From Pseudomonas sp. H3(2019) (GTDB lineage Bacteria > Pseudomonadota > Gammaproteobacteria > Pseudomonadales > Pseudomonadaceae), in the NCBI RefSeq assembly GCF_007713465.1, contig NZ_VMSG01000001.1, positions 124,001 through 188,000 of the forward strand: a stretch of DNA of 64,000 bases, read 5' to 3'. Positions 9,384 to 18,017 of this stretch are shown here, one piece after another; positions within the stretch are counted from its first letter, which is position 1; each line of letters opens with the position of its first letter. The translations under genes were made by a program, and so were the position numbers. The notes under the pieces were generated by a model. The model worked only from the letters and a program-made list of their open reading frames with translations, did no database searches and had not been told where the DNA came from.

Positions 9384-10049
9384 TCAGCCCGTCGCGCCGA
9401 GCAGTTCGATTTCAAATACCAGAGGCGTGAACGGGGCAATCAGGTCCCCCGCGCCATCGGCACCGTAGGCTTGCGCGGATGGAATCACCAGGCGCCATTT
9501 CGCACCCACCGGCATCTGTTGCAACGCACTGCGCCAGCCACTGATCACGCTGTCGAGGCTGAACCATTGCGCCTGGTTGTTCTGATCGAACACCGTGCCG
9601 TCGGGCAGCTTGCCAATGTAGCGAACCTGCACCTTGCCATTAGGCCCGGCCTTGGCGCCGTTGCCCGCGACCAGTTCGGTCAGCAGGATGCCATCCGCCA
9701 GTTCGCGAACCCCGGGTTTTGCCTTCTCGGCCGTCAGGAAACGTTGTTCCTTGTCCAAGGCAACTTCGCTTTGCGGTACGGCGGGCTGCTCGGCCATTTG
9801 CGCTTCGTGCTCAGCCAGGATCTGCTCGATTTGCTGATCTTTCAGCGCCAGTGGCTTGCCTTGATAGGCTTGTTGCAAACCTTCCACCAGTGCCTGGATT
9901 TGCAGATCGGGAGCCTCCAGGCGCAGACGTTCACCCAGACTGGCACCGAGGCTGTAGGCGAGATCATGGGCGTCAGTTTCCGTGGTTTTTTCTGCGGCTT
10001 GAGCCATTGAAAAAAACACGCACAAGGGTAAAAAAAGGTAACGCGACAT
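9384..10049 (-). CDS. Exported FKBP-type peptidyl-prolyl isomerase
   Basis: A 221-aa proline isomerase likely active in the periplasm. Residues 1-19 form a signal peptide ending in AQA. An N-terminal FKBP dimerisation helix domain (about 25-105) is followed by the FKBP fold (about 115-219), with the recognisable VQVRYIGKLPDGTVFD and the end LVFEIELL. A GTG two codons upstream is also in frame, but GGAG lies 7 bases before the ATG at 10049. It is convergent with algQ. It resembles the Mip/FklB group of protein-folding helpers. Confidence 0.9.
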   Translation of the reverse strand: MSRYLFLPLCVFFSMAQAAEKTTETDAHDLAYSLGASLGERLRLEAPDLQIQALVEGLQQAYQGKPLALKDQQIEQILAEHEAQMAEQPAVPQSEVALDKEQRFLTAEKAKPGVRELADGILLTELVAGNGAKAGPNGKVQVRYIGKLPDGTVFDQNNQAQWFSLDSVISGWRSALQQMPVGAKWRLVIPSAQAYGADGAGDLIAPFTPLVFEIELLGATG

Positions 10050-10241
10050 GGGCACTCTCCAGCCAGGGATGGGGAGGATTATGCCAGTGAGAATGCCGTG
10101 ACCGGTGAACTGCTTTTAAGTGTGGGCAGAACATTTTCAAATCGCTGCAACGCCCGGCACTCGATACTGTCAACATGCCCTAGCGGCGGTAGCAGCAGAG
10201 GTCTAGTATGAGCCGCACTCACGTCAGCCAGGAGGTAAACC

Positions 10242-11252
10242 ATGTCGGCCAATAAGAAGCCTGTAAATACTCCGTTGCACTTACTCCATCAGCTTTCGGG
10301 CAGCTTGCTCGAGCATTTGGAAAACGCTTGTTCCCAAGCCTTGGCTGATGCTGAAAAACTGCTCGCCAAACTGGAAAAGCAGCGCGGAAAAGCACAGGAA
10401 AAACTGCACAAATCTCGCACCAAATTGCAGGACGCTGCGGCGGCCGGCAAAGCCAAGGCACAAGCCAAGGCCAAAGATGCGGTAAAAGAACTTGAAGACC
10501 TGCTCGATGCGCTCAAAGAGCGTCAGTCCGAGACGCGCGGCTACATTCTGCAGCTCAAGCGCGATGCCCAGGAAAGCCTGAAACTGGCTCAGGGTATTGG
10601 TCGCGTGAAAGAGGCCGTCGGCAAAACGCTGACCCTGCGTTCGGCCAAGCCAGCCGCCGCTGCTGGCACCACGAAAAAACCGGCTGCCAAACCGGTAGCT
10701 GCCAAAGCACCGGCCAAGGCTCCAGCGAAAGCCGCCGCCAAACCTGCAGTGAGAAAAACAGTCGCTGCCAGTGCTGCTAAACCGGTTGCCAAACCGACCG
10801 CTGCCAAACCGGCTGCCAAACCTGCAGTAGCGAAAACCGCCGCGGCGAAACCTGCTGCCAAACCAGCAGTAAAAACCGCTGCGGCGAAACCGGCTGCCAA
10901 GCCAGCCGCTAAACCGGTTGCTGCGAAACCTGCCGCCAAGCCAGCGGCCAAACCTGCAGTTGCCAAAGCGCCGGCCAAGCCCGCGGCTAAACCAGCCGTC
11001 GCTGCCAAGCCTGCAACGTCCAGCGCTGCCAAGCCGGTTGCTGCAAAACCTGCTGCCAAACCGGCAGTGAAAAAGCCAGTCGTGGCCAAACCTGCTGCCG
11101 CTAAACCAGCCGCAGCAAAACCGGCAACCGCACCAGCGGCTGCCAAGCCTGCACAGGCGGCTTCACCTGCTCCAGCCGCGAGCACGCCAGCCGCTTCGCC
11201 TGCACCGGCAGCGGCTGCAAGCACTACCAACACCCCGACCAGCGCTTCCTAA
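10242..11252 (+). CDS. algP: Histone H1-like regulator AlgP (AlgR3)
   Basis: A 336-aa DNA-binding protein that in P. aeruginosa is a positive regulator of algD. The first 135 or so residues are charged and helical with coiled-coil character (ADAEKLLAKLEKQRGKAQEK). From about residue 135 to the end it is almost wholly Ala-Lys-Pro in repeats of KPAAKPA and KPVAAKPA type, similar to the tail of eukaryotic histone H1. A strong CAGGAGGT ribosome site precedes the ATG. The DNA coding the repeats is itself repetitive, so copy number may vary between strains. Its stop overlaps by 3 bases the stop of the convergent next gene. Confidence 0.93.
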   Translation: MSANKKPVNTPLHLLHQLSGSLLEHLENACSQALADAEKLLAKLEKQRGKAQEKLHKSRTKLQDAAAAGKAKAQAKAKDAVKELEDLLDALKERQSETRGYILQLKRDAQESLKLAQGIGRVKEAVGKTLTLRSAKPAAAAGTTKKPAAKPVAAKAPAKAPAKAAAKPAVRKTVAASAAKPVAKPTAAKPAAKPAVAKTAAAKPAAKPAVKTAAAKPAAKPAAKPVAAKPAAKPAAKPAVAKAPAKPAAKPAVAAKPATSSAAKPVAAKPAAKPAVKKPVVAKPAAAKPAAAKPATAPAAAKPAQAASPAPAASTPAASPAPAAAASTTNTPTSAS

Positions 11253-11713
11253 GTGCCGGTCACCGCGACGCGCAGCTGATTCAGCGCGTCGCGGTTCAGG
11301 TTGGCGGCGCTCGCCGCCAACCCTTCCAGCCACACGGCCAGGTCTTTGGCTTGACCCTGCGGCCATGCTTGCGCCGCATTCTCCAGGCGCAACAACAGTT
11401 GCCGCTCCGCTTCCAGCTCCAGCGCTTTTACTTGCGTCCGTAACGTGTTCAGTTCCTCGTCGGCGAGGGCTGCGGCCTTCCACTGCGTACGCAGTTGTCG
11501 AAGCGGTTGCACGACTTCCGTATGCCACGGCCCGGCCAGGTGCTGGAGGTGTTGCAGGCGTTGCGCATTGCATCTCACTCCGCGCTGTCCGAGCCAGGCT
11601 GCGCACAACAACAGGCAAACGTCGGCGCCGGCGGCTTGCAGTTTCAGGCAGGCGTCCTCAACACCCGCTCGGGTGTAGAGGGTCAGGGAAAAGCTCCACA
11701 GGTCAGAGGACAT
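11249..11713 (-). CDS. TIGR02444-type conserved protein
   Basis: A 154-aa protein starting MSSDLWSFSLTLYTRAGVED, which I recognise as the TIGR02444 family of unknown function found next to algP in pseudomonads. It has no signal peptide or membrane segment, and the C-terminal half is helical. It is convergent with algP (overlapping stops) and divergent from the ABC-F gene with only about 50 bp between them. Confidence 0.82.
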   Translation of the reverse strand: MSSDLWSFSLTLYTRAGVEDACLKLQAAGADVCLLLCAAWLGQRGVRCNAQRLQHLQHLAGPWHTEVVQPLRQLRTQWKAAALADEELNTLRTQVKALELEAERQLLLRLENAAQAWPQGQAKDLAVWLEGLAASAANLNRDALNQLRVAVTGT

Positions 11714-11763
11714 AGTGCTACTCGCGCCAGTTGCGAGCGAAGCTGGTAGACTCCGCCGCCATT

Positions 11764-13674
11764 ATGATTCGACTTCAGAACCTGACTTTACAACGTGGCC
11801 CGCAACGTCTGCTAGAAGACGCCGAGCTGACCCTGCACGCCGGTCACAAAGCCGGCCTGATCGGTGCCAACGGCGCCGGCAAATCCAGCCTGTTCGCCTT
11901 GTTGCGGGGTGAACTTCACCCGGACTCGGGCGACTGCTTCCTGCCGGCCGATTGGCGTATCGCCCACATGCGTCAGGAGGTCGACACGCTCGAGCGCCTG
12001 GCGGTCGACTACGTGCTCGATGGCGACTTGCGCCTGCGTCAGGTCCAGCAAGACCTGGCTGCGGCCGAAGCGGCCCATGACGGTGCCGCACAGGCGCGTC
12101 TGCACGCTGAACTCGACAGCGCCGACGGGTACACCGCCGATGCCCGGGCGCGCAAGTTGCTCGCGGGCCTGGGGTTCACCAACGAGCAGATGGATCGTCA
12201 GGTCGGAGATTTCTCCGGTGGCTGGCGGATGCGTCTGAACCTGGCGCAGGCGCTGATGTGCCCGTCGGACCTGTTGCTGCTCGACGAACCGACCAACCAC
12301 TTGGACCTCGACGCCATTATCTGGCTGGAAGAGTGGCTCAAGAGCTATCCCGGCACTTTGCTGCTGATTTCCCACGACCGCGATTTCCTCGACGCCGTGG
12401 TCGATCACGTGGCTCATGTCGACCAGCGCAAGATTACCCTCTATCGCGGTGGCTACTCGGCGTTTGAGCGTGCCCGTGCCGAACGTCTGGCCCAGCAACA
12501 ACAGGCCTACGAGAAGCAACAGGCGCAACGTGCGCACATGGAAAGTTACATCGCCCGCTTCAAGGCCCAGGCCACCAAGGCCCGTCAGGCCCAGAGCCGG
12601 ATCAAGGCGCTGGAGCGGATGGAAGAGTTGTCCGCCGCCCACGTCGATTCGCCGTTCGACTTCGTCTTCCGCGAGTCGGTGAAAATTTCCAGCCCGTTGA
12701 TCGACCTCTCCGACGCCCGTCTGGGTTATGGCGAGCGAGCCGTGCTGGAGAAGGTCAAGCTGCAACTGACTCCCGGCGCGCGGATCGGTTTGCTCGGCCC
12801 CAACGGTGCCGGTAAATCGACCCTGATCAAAAACCTCGCCGGTGAACTCGAGCCGTTGTCCGGCCGGTTGACCCGTGGCGAAAACACCGTGGTCGGCTAC
12901 TTTGCCCAGCACCAATTGGATTCGCTGGATTCCAAGGCCAGCCCGTTGCTGCACTTGCAGCGTCTGGCGCCGACCGAACGCGAGCAGACCCTGCGCGATT
13001 TCCTCGGTGGTTTCGATTTCCGCGGTGCACGGATCGACGAGCCGGTGCTGAATTTCTCCGGCGGTGAAAAGGCCCGTCTGGCGCTGGCATTGATCGCCTG
13101 GGGCCGGCCGAACCTGTTGCTGCTCGACGAACCGACCAACCACCTGGACCTGGAAATGCGCCTGGCGCTGACCATGGCCCTGCAAGAATTCAGTGGCGCA
13201 GTGCTGGTGGTCTCCCACGATCGTCATCTGCTTAAAAGCACCACGGATAACTTCTTCCTGGTGGCCGATGGCAAGGTCGAAGAATTCGACGGCGATCTGG
13301 AAGACTACGCCCGTTGGCTGGTCGATTATCGCCAGCGCAATGCACCGGTGAACAACTCGCCGGTCAATCCGGACAAGACCGACAAGAAAGCCCAGCGTCA
13401 GGCTGCTGCTGCGTTGCGTCAGCAACTGGCACCGCACAAGCGCGAAGCCGACAAGCTCGAAGCCGAGTTGGGCAAGCTGCACGAGAAGCTGGCGAAGATC
13501 GAAACCAGCCTCGGCGACAGCGCCGTCTACGAAGCCGCCCGCAAGGATGAACTGCGTGATTTGTTGGCCGAACAGGCCAGGCTGAAGGTTCGCGAAGCCG
13601 AGCTTGAAGAAACCTGGATGGAAGCGCTGGAACTGCTCGAAAGCATGCAGGCAGAGCTGGAAGCGCTGTCCTGA
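11764..13674 (+). CDS. ABC-F family ATPase (YheS-like)
   Basis: A soluble twin-ATPase ABC-F protein of 636 aa, close to E. coli YheS in length. ABC-F proteins act on the ribosome and are not transporters. The first ATPase has Walker A GANGAGKSS, signature FSGGW and Walker B LLLLDEPTNHLD; the second has GPNGAGKST, FSGGE and LLLLDEPTNHLD. Between them is the charged linker rich in Gln and Arg, and the C-terminus is a coiled coil (about 545-636). The frame is open to 11731, but the ATG at 11764 (MIRLQNLTLQRG) is the family start. Confidence 0.93.
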   Translation: MIRLQNLTLQRGPQRLLEDAELTLHAGHKAGLIGANGAGKSSLFALLRGELHPDSGDCFLPADWRIAHMRQEVDTLERLAVDYVLDGDLRLRQVQQDLAAAEAAHDGAAQARLHAELDSADGYTADARARKLLAGLGFTNEQMDRQVGDFSGGWRMRLNLAQALMCPSDLLLLDEPTNHLDLDAIIWLEEWLKSYPGTLLLISHDRDFLDAVVDHVAHVDQRKITLYRGGYSAFERARAERLAQQQQAYEKQQAQRAHMESYIARFKAQATKARQAQSRIKALERMEELSAAHVDSPFDFVFRESVKISSPLIDLSDARLGYGERAVLEKVKLQLTPGARIGLLGPNGAGKSTLIKNLAGELEPLSGRLTRGENTVVGYFAQHQLDSLDSKASPLLHLQRLAPTEREQTLRDFLGGFDFRGARIDEPVLNFSGGEKARLALALIAWGRPNLLLLDEPTNHLDLEMRLALTMALQEFSGAVLVVSHDRHLLKSTTDNFFLVADGKVEEFDGDLEDYARWLVDYRQRNAPVNNSPVNPDKTDKKAQRQAAAALRQQLAPHKREADKLEAELGKLHEKLAKIETSLGDSAVYEAARKDELRDLLAEQARLKVREAELEETWMEALELLESMQAELEALS

Positions 13675-13862
13675 AAGCTGCCTGCCAGCGTTCGGTTATG
13701 ACGCTGGCGCGGCAGCGAAGAGTTGTCGAGCGGCTTCGGAAAGTAGGCCAGGCTGCCGCTAACACTGGTCGGCAGGGCCATTTTCCTGCAAAAAATCGAT
13801 AGTCATTCGCAGGCCAGCGCATTAGTTTAGACGTCTATAACGAGTCTGAGTCGAGGTGTGCG

Positions 13863-14495
13863 ATGGTGCTTGAGACATGGCTGGCGTTTTTTGCCGCCTG
13901 TTGGGTGATCAGTCTTTCCCCGGGCGCCGGTGCTATTGCGTCGATGTCCTGCGGTTTGCAGTACGGTTTCTGGCACGGCTACTGGAACGCCCTCGGCCTG
14001 CAACTGGGGCTGGCGATGCAGATTGCGATTGTCGCCGCCGGTGTCGGTGCGATCCTCGCCACGTCGGCCACGGCCTTCTACGCGATCAAATGGTTTGGCG
14101 TGGCGTATCTGGTGTATCTGGCGGTCAAGCAATGGCGTGCACTGCCCAGCAACATGAGCGATGACGCGGCCATTCGGCAGATCGGAAAACCGCTGGCGCT
14201 GGTGTTTCGCGGGTTCCTGGTGAATGTCAGCAACCCCAAGGCGCTGGTGTTCATGCTGGCGGTGCTGCCGCAGTTCATCGACCCGCACGCGCCGCTGGTG
14301 GCGCAGTACCTGATCCTTGGCGTGACCATGATCTGTGTCGATCTGATCGTGATGGCGGGTTACACCGGTCTCGCTTCCAAGGTTCTGCGACTGCTGCGCA
14401 CACCCAAGCAACAACGACGGATGAACCGTACGTTTGCCGGACTGTTCATCGGCGCGGCCGGGCTGCTGGCGACCATTCGCAGAGCCGCGGTGTAA
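13863..14495 (+). CDS. LysE/RhtB family amino acid exporter
   Basis: A 210-aa inner membrane exporter of the LysE/RhtB family, with about six helices and the characteristic N-terminal SPGAGAIASMSCGLQYG and mid-protein NVSNPKALVFMLAVLPQF. Family members export lysine, homoserine, threonine or similar compounds; the substrate here is not predictable. No regulator is encoded next to it. A bidirectional terminator follows. Confidence 0.88.
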   Translation: MVLETWLAFFAACWVISLSPGAGAIASMSCGLQYGFWHGYWNALGLQLGLAMQIAIVAAGVGAILATSATAFYAIKWFGVAYLVYLAVKQWRALPSNMSDDAAIRQIGKPLALVFRGFLVNVSNPKALVFMLAVLPQFIDPHAPLVAQYLILGVTMICVDLIVMAGYTGLASKVLRLLRTPKQQRRMNRTFAGLFIGAAGLLATIRRAAV

Positions 14496-14510
14496 CACCC
14501 GCAACGCACA

Positions 14511-14540
14511 AAAAAGGCGACCTCAAGAGGTCGCCTTTTT
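14511..14540. terminator. Bidirectional intrinsic terminator
   Basis: AAAAAGGCGACCTC (14511-14524) and GAGGTCGCCTTTTT (14527-14540) form a 14-bp stem with a 2-base gap. It lies between the convergent LysE-type and LpoB-like genes and has a T-run on both strands. Confidence 0.9.
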
Positions 14541-14558
14541 CGTTCCCGTCAATGTTAC

Positions 14559-15302
14559 TTAGCGCAGAATAACCGGCGCCGTATCCTGCGGCAGGTTATT
14601 GCGCAGTGGCGCTTGCCCCGGCTGTTGCTGAGCACCGCGACCGAGTTGTTCACTCAACTGACGGGCCACGTCCTCACCCAGCGACTTGGACACATCACGT
14701 ACCACCCGTGGGCGGTTCAGCGAAACCTTGACGTCTTCGCTGTTGACCAGCTTGGTGTCCTGGCCATCACCCATGGCGGTGAACGCCGAAGTGATTTCAA
14801 AGGTCCGGGTGTTGATCAGACTGAAGTCCGCCACCAGGCTCAGCCCGAGAATCGCCGAATAGCTGTTGGTGTTGGCCAGCGCGGTGATGTCACGCGTGAA
14901 GTCGATATCCGACAAGGTGCCGAACAACACATAGTCGGCGCCCTTGTAGTTACCGGCCTTGATCCGCTTGATCACATCAAAGACGTCTTCCTTGGACTTG
15001 GCCGTGTAGGGCGAGCCTTGTACCAGCTGGAACATCCCGGACTTGAGAATTTCGCCCTTGATGTCGCCGCTGAACTTGCGAAGCTCGCCTTGCTCGATGT
15101 AGCTGCTGCTGGACTCGGTCTCGTTGTAGCTCGATGAGCCGCTGGCGTGGTACATGCCAGCCTGCATGTTGCTCTGCGCAGAGACGGTGTGGATGTACTC
15201 CTCCACCCGCTCTTGGTAAGCGAGGTCGGTGACCGCGATTTTCGGGGCCGCCTGCGCGCCAAACGCGCAGGCCAGGGCCATGATGCCAATCCATGCACGC
15301 AT
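14559..15302 (-). CDS. CsgG/LpoB-like exported protein
   Basis: A 247-aa exported protein with a signal peptide ending near residue 18 (AFGAQA). The middle (APKIAVTDLAYQERVEEYIH, later GADYVLFGTLSDIDF) resembles the CsgG/LpoB superfamily, in which proteins act at the outer membrane or activate cell-wall synthases. It lacks a lipobox cysteine, unlike the upstream gene. It is the last of four genes in one direction, with 3 bases between it and the LpoB-like gene. A role with the lipoproteins upstream is inferred from context only. Confidence 0.72.
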   Translation of the reverse strand: MRAWIGIMALACAFGAQAAPKIAVTDLAYQERVEEYIHTVSAQSNMQAGMYHASGSSSYNETESSSSYIEQGELRKFSGDIKGEILKSGMFQLVQGSPYTAKSKEDVFDVIKRIKAGNYKGADYVLFGTLSDIDFTRDITALANTNSYSAILGLSLVADFSLINTRTFEITSAFTAMGDGQDTKLVNSEDVKVSLNRPRVVRDVSKSLGEDVARQLSEQLGRGAQQQPGQAPLRNNLPQDTAPVILR

Positions 15303-15305
15303 TGC

Positions 15306-15893
15306 TTAACGCTCCGTGGTTTTGCGGATCTCTTTCTCGTCCATCCACTCGGCCAGGCCGCTTTCAACGTCGATCAGTTGCAGGCTGAACTTGTAGAAAA
15401 CGTCCTTGTAGTCGCTGCTGCGCTTGACGATCGAGCTGATCGAACCTTCAAGACGGTATTTGGCAGCGACCATGTTGCCGGTCTTGGCCACGGTGCCTTT
15501 CTTGTACAGGCCGCTCTGGTTTTGCAGCTTGAGCTGGTCGACCTGGCTCTGCATCGCGGTGTTGTCGCTGGCAAAGCGGGCAGTGCCGGACTTCATCAGC
15601 TGAGTCTTGATGCTGGTGGTGATTTCGCGGGTATCGATGTATTCGCTGGTCTTGTTCTTCACGTCGTAGACCTGCACGACCGGGCGGCCCTGCAAGATGC
15701 CGGACTGGGCCAGGGAACGGGTCATGGATTCGGCGATCATCTGCAGGTCAGTGGAACCGAACTCGTTGGTCACCAGCTCAACAGCCTTGCTGTCGCCGTA
15801 ACCGATGTTTTTCCCGCCCAGGACCGGCGAGTTGTTGGCGCAACCGCTGGCCAGAAGGGCGACCACGGCAAGGAACGAAAAGCGTGTAAACAT
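15306..15893 (-). CDS. LpoB-like lipoprotein (YcfM family)
   Basis: A 195-aa lipoprotein with the lipobox LLASGC (Cys18) and the LpoB/YcfM pattern of a GYGDSKAV N-terminus and YRLEGSISSIVKRSSDY further on. In E. coli, LpoB is an outer membrane lipoprotein that activates the cell-wall synthase PBP1b and is encoded next to ycfL, as here. Pseudomonads are known to use a different PBP1b activator, LpoP, so the role of this copy is open. Confidence 0.82.
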   Translation of the reverse strand: MFTRFSFLAVVALLASGCANNSPVLGGKNIGYGDSKAVELVTNEFGSTDLQMIAESMTRSLAQSGILQGRPVVQVYDVKNKTSEYIDTREITTSIKTQLMKSGTARFASDNTAMQSQVDQLKLQNQSGLYKKGTVAKTGNMVAAKYRLEGSISSIVKRSSDYKDVFYKFSLQLIDVESGLAEWMDEKEIRKTTER

Positions 15894-15927
15894 GGGAATG
15901 TCTCTCTGTCACGAAATAGGGCAAGAC

Positions 15928-16299
15928 TTAAGGGGTTTTGACTTCAAGGCGGAAGTCAGTGGCCTTGGGCACAGGCGCAATGGCTGGCAGGAACGTGGCC
16001 TGCGCGGCATACAGGTTCAGGGTTTTCCAGCTTTCTTCATCGGCCACCGGGAAGCCGTCGTCACCCAGCCAGACGAAGCGGTAGTACATCGTCATGTTGG
16101 TGTGGCTGGTGTTGTTCAGCGCGACCTTGACGGTCAGGAAGCCGTTTTCACGGGCGACCCGCATCGCGCCAATGGCGATGTTGTTGAACTTGTTCATCAC
16201 CACGACTGTGCTCGCGGCACTGCCAGGCGCAGGTGGCGGCGGGGTGGCGCAACCGGCCAGCAGAGCCAGGGCGGCGACAGCAATCAGTTTGAAACGCAT
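15928..16299 (-). CDS. YcfL-like lipoprotein
   Basis: A 123-aa lipoprotein with the lipobox LLAGC (Cys16) and a proline-rich linker. The body VKVALNNTSHTNMTMYYRFVWLGDDGF matches the YcfL/DUF1425 pattern. It lies between the COG3014-type gene and the LpoB-like gene in the same direction. Its function is unknown in any organism; conservation next to lpoB suggests an envelope role. Confidence 0.82.
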   Translation of the reverse strand: MRFKLIAVAALALLAGCATPPPPAPGSAASTVVVMNKFNNIAIGAMRVARENGFLTVKVALNNTSHTNMTMYYRFVWLGDDGFPVADEESWKTLNLYAAQATFLPAIAPVPKATDFRLEVKTP

Positions 16300-16312
16300 C
16301 GAGAAGCTCCGC

Positions 16313-17710
16313 TTAAGGTTGTTTGACGCTGGCCACGACTTGCGGGGTGGCGCTTGGGATCACGTGGGCGGCGACGCCGCTGGCGAACACCTGGTTGCCC
16401 ACCGTACGCAGGCTGATCACCTGGTAGCGCTGATCGACCTTGACCGTGATTCGCGAACCGCCCAGAGCGTTCGGCAGGCTCAGTTGGTGCTCGCCTTTGG
16501 CCAGACGCAGGCGCACCACTTGGGTGTTGTCGGGCAGGGTGCGCCAGGTGCGGGTATCCGCCCCTTCCAACACCGTCGACGTAATGCCTACAGCCAGACC
16601 GGCCAGAGGGTTGGTCTCGTTGATCTTCTTTTGCGCCACGGCGCGAGTCACGGCGCGGACGGTGGTGCGCAGGATGATCCCGGGCATATCGTCACGCAGT
16701 GCGCGGCGGGACATGGCAGTGGTGCTGTTGAGCTGGGTCAGGTTCTGTTGCTGGCCGTCGACACCGATCTGTGCGTACGTCACGGTCGAGGTGTCAGGCT
16801 TGATCACCGGGAATGACAGTGGGGTAATCACCACGTTGTTGCTGATCGGCAGTGGCAACGGAATGCGGATCGAGTCACGGCTCGGCGCCAGGCCGCTTTG
16901 CACGACGATCAGGATGTCGCTTTCTTCGCTTTTGCCGGCCGGCTTGTCCAGGTTCAGCAGTGCTTGTTCGAGCAGCGGAGTGTTAGGGCGCAGTTCGGCA
17001 GCTTTGCGATAGCCCGGCGCGGCCAGGTCTTTTTCGCCCAGGGCTTCGTAGACGAAACCGGCCAGGTAATGGCTGAACGCGCTCTGATAGCTGTTCTTCA
17101 GGCCGACCACTTCAGGCGCCTCGAGACTCGCCACCGGGTAACCCTGCAGGTCCTTGTACTGAGTCTTGATGCCTTGCTTCTCGGCCTCGTCCTCGCGCTT
17201 GAGGTATTCCTTGTCGCGCAGTTCAGCGATCACCGCTTCACGTTCGTGGGTCTTCTTGATTTCGGTACGGGCGCCGTCGAAATCGTTCACTGCCAGCAGG
17301 TTCAAGGCCATTTGTGTGGTCAGCATGACTTTTTCGTAGTCATACCCTTCGTAGCGGCGGACCTTGTCATTGACCAGAAAGCTGCCGAACTGGGCCAGGT
17401 ACTTGTCGGTGTCCAGCTTGACCGACTCTTCCCAGCTACCGACGACCTGGTCCGCGCTTCTCCACGCGGCCTGGCTGCCGGTCAGGTCGCCCTTGGCACG
17501 TAGCAGTTCACCTTTCTCGAAGTAATAGAGCAGGTCCTTGCTTTCGCCTGTGTTGTTCTTTTCCAGCAGGGTCAGGGCGGCGTCGACGTTACCGCTGGCC
17601 AACTGCTGGTTGGTTTGTTGCAGTTCTGTGTCGTAGCTGCGAAAGGCCGAACAACCGGCAAGCAAAGTGACTGCGCTGAGCGCGATCGAGGTGAGGGCGC
17701 GGGATGCCAT
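16313..17710 (-). CDS. COG3014-type TPR-like lipoprotein
   Basis: A 465-aa protein with signal peptide and lipobox LLAGC at about residues 16-20. TPR-like helical repeats run from about 30 to 290 (QLASGNVDAALTLLEKN, EALGEKDLAAPGYRKAAEL), followed by a beta-rich C-terminal part. The frame extends upstream to 17797, but the ATG at 17710 has AGGGAAGAAG before it and begins the signal peptide. It is the first gene of the four-gene envelope cluster and has a good promoter upstream. The molecular role is unknown. Confidence 0.82.
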   Translation of the reverse strand: MASRALTSIALSAVTLLAGCSAFRSYDTELQQTNQQLASGNVDAALTLLEKNNTGESKDLLYYFEKGELLRAKGDLTGSQAAWRSADQVVGSWEESVKLDTDKYLAQFGSFLVNDKVRRYEGYDYEKVMLTTQMALNLLAVNDFDGARTEIKKTHEREAVIAELRDKEYLKREDEAEKQGIKTQYKDLQGYPVASLEAPEVVGLKNSYQSAFSHYLAGFVYEALGEKDLAAPGYRKAAELRPNTPLLEQALLNLDKPAGKSEESDILIVVQSGLAPSRDSIRIPLPLPISNNVVITPLSFPVIKPDTSTVTYAQIGVDGQQQNLTQLNSTTAMSRRALRDDMPGIILRTTVRAVTRAVAQKKINETNPLAGLAVGITSTVLEGADTRTWRTLPDNTQVVRLRLAKGEHQLSLPNALGGSRITVKVDQRYQVISLRTVGNQVFASGVAAHVIPSATPQVVASVKQP

Positions 17711-17850
17711 GAGTACTTCTTCCCTGAGTTTAAACAGCCGAGCGTGCTGGTCGGGCTGGGTGAACCAATCGACAGGGAAAATGGCTTTCCATGCCAAATC
17801 CTCATAAAAAGAGGAGCTTAAATACCCGATCGCAATAACGAGGGCGCGGC

Positions 17851-17878
17851 ATTATAAGCGCGGATGCTGGCCATGTAA
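17851..17878 (-). promoter_or_regulatory. Candidate sigma-70 promoter of the lipoprotein cluster
   Basis: On the minus strand TTACAT (17873-17878) and TATAAT (17851-17856) are separated by 16 bases, a good sigma-70 match. It would start transcription about 140 bases before the first gene of the four-gene cluster. Confidence 0.5.
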
Positions 17879-18003
17879 TGGCTTTTTAATTTCATTTTTC
17901 TAGAAATGCCATCATCCGGGAGATGTCCGAATCCTCAAACTGTGGACGACAAAGCTTGAGTGGGAAGCATTGAGAGTGAACAATGTGTTACTTCGTATTA
18001 TCA

Positions 18004-18016
18004 ATTGAGATTCATT
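18004..18016 (+). promoter_or_regulatory. Possible Fur-binding site before the FTR1 gene
   Basis: ATTGAGATTCATT matches 11 of 13 positions of the AATGAGAATCATT type core of Fur boxes. It touches the start codon of an iron-permease gene, a place where Fur would block expression when iron is plentiful. By eye only. Confidence 0.35.
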
Positions 18017-18017
18017 C

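Larger units (their letters stand above)
17711..18017. other. Divergent promoter region, 307 bp
   Basis: Separates the lipoprotein cluster (minus) from the FTR1 gene (plus). It contains the candidate minus-strand promoter at 17851-17878 and a Fur-like site just before the plus-strand gene. I see no reading frame with coding features in it. Confidence 0.6.

Noticed and set aside
10645-11200. CRISPR-like repeat array in algP
   Set aside because: The repeats are in-frame codon repeats of an Ala-Lys-Pro tail, without spacers of unrelated sequence.
11812-13482. 556-aa minus-strand frame opposite the ABC-F gene
   Set aside because: Shadow of the ABC-F coding frame; low-complexity composition and no recognisable motif.
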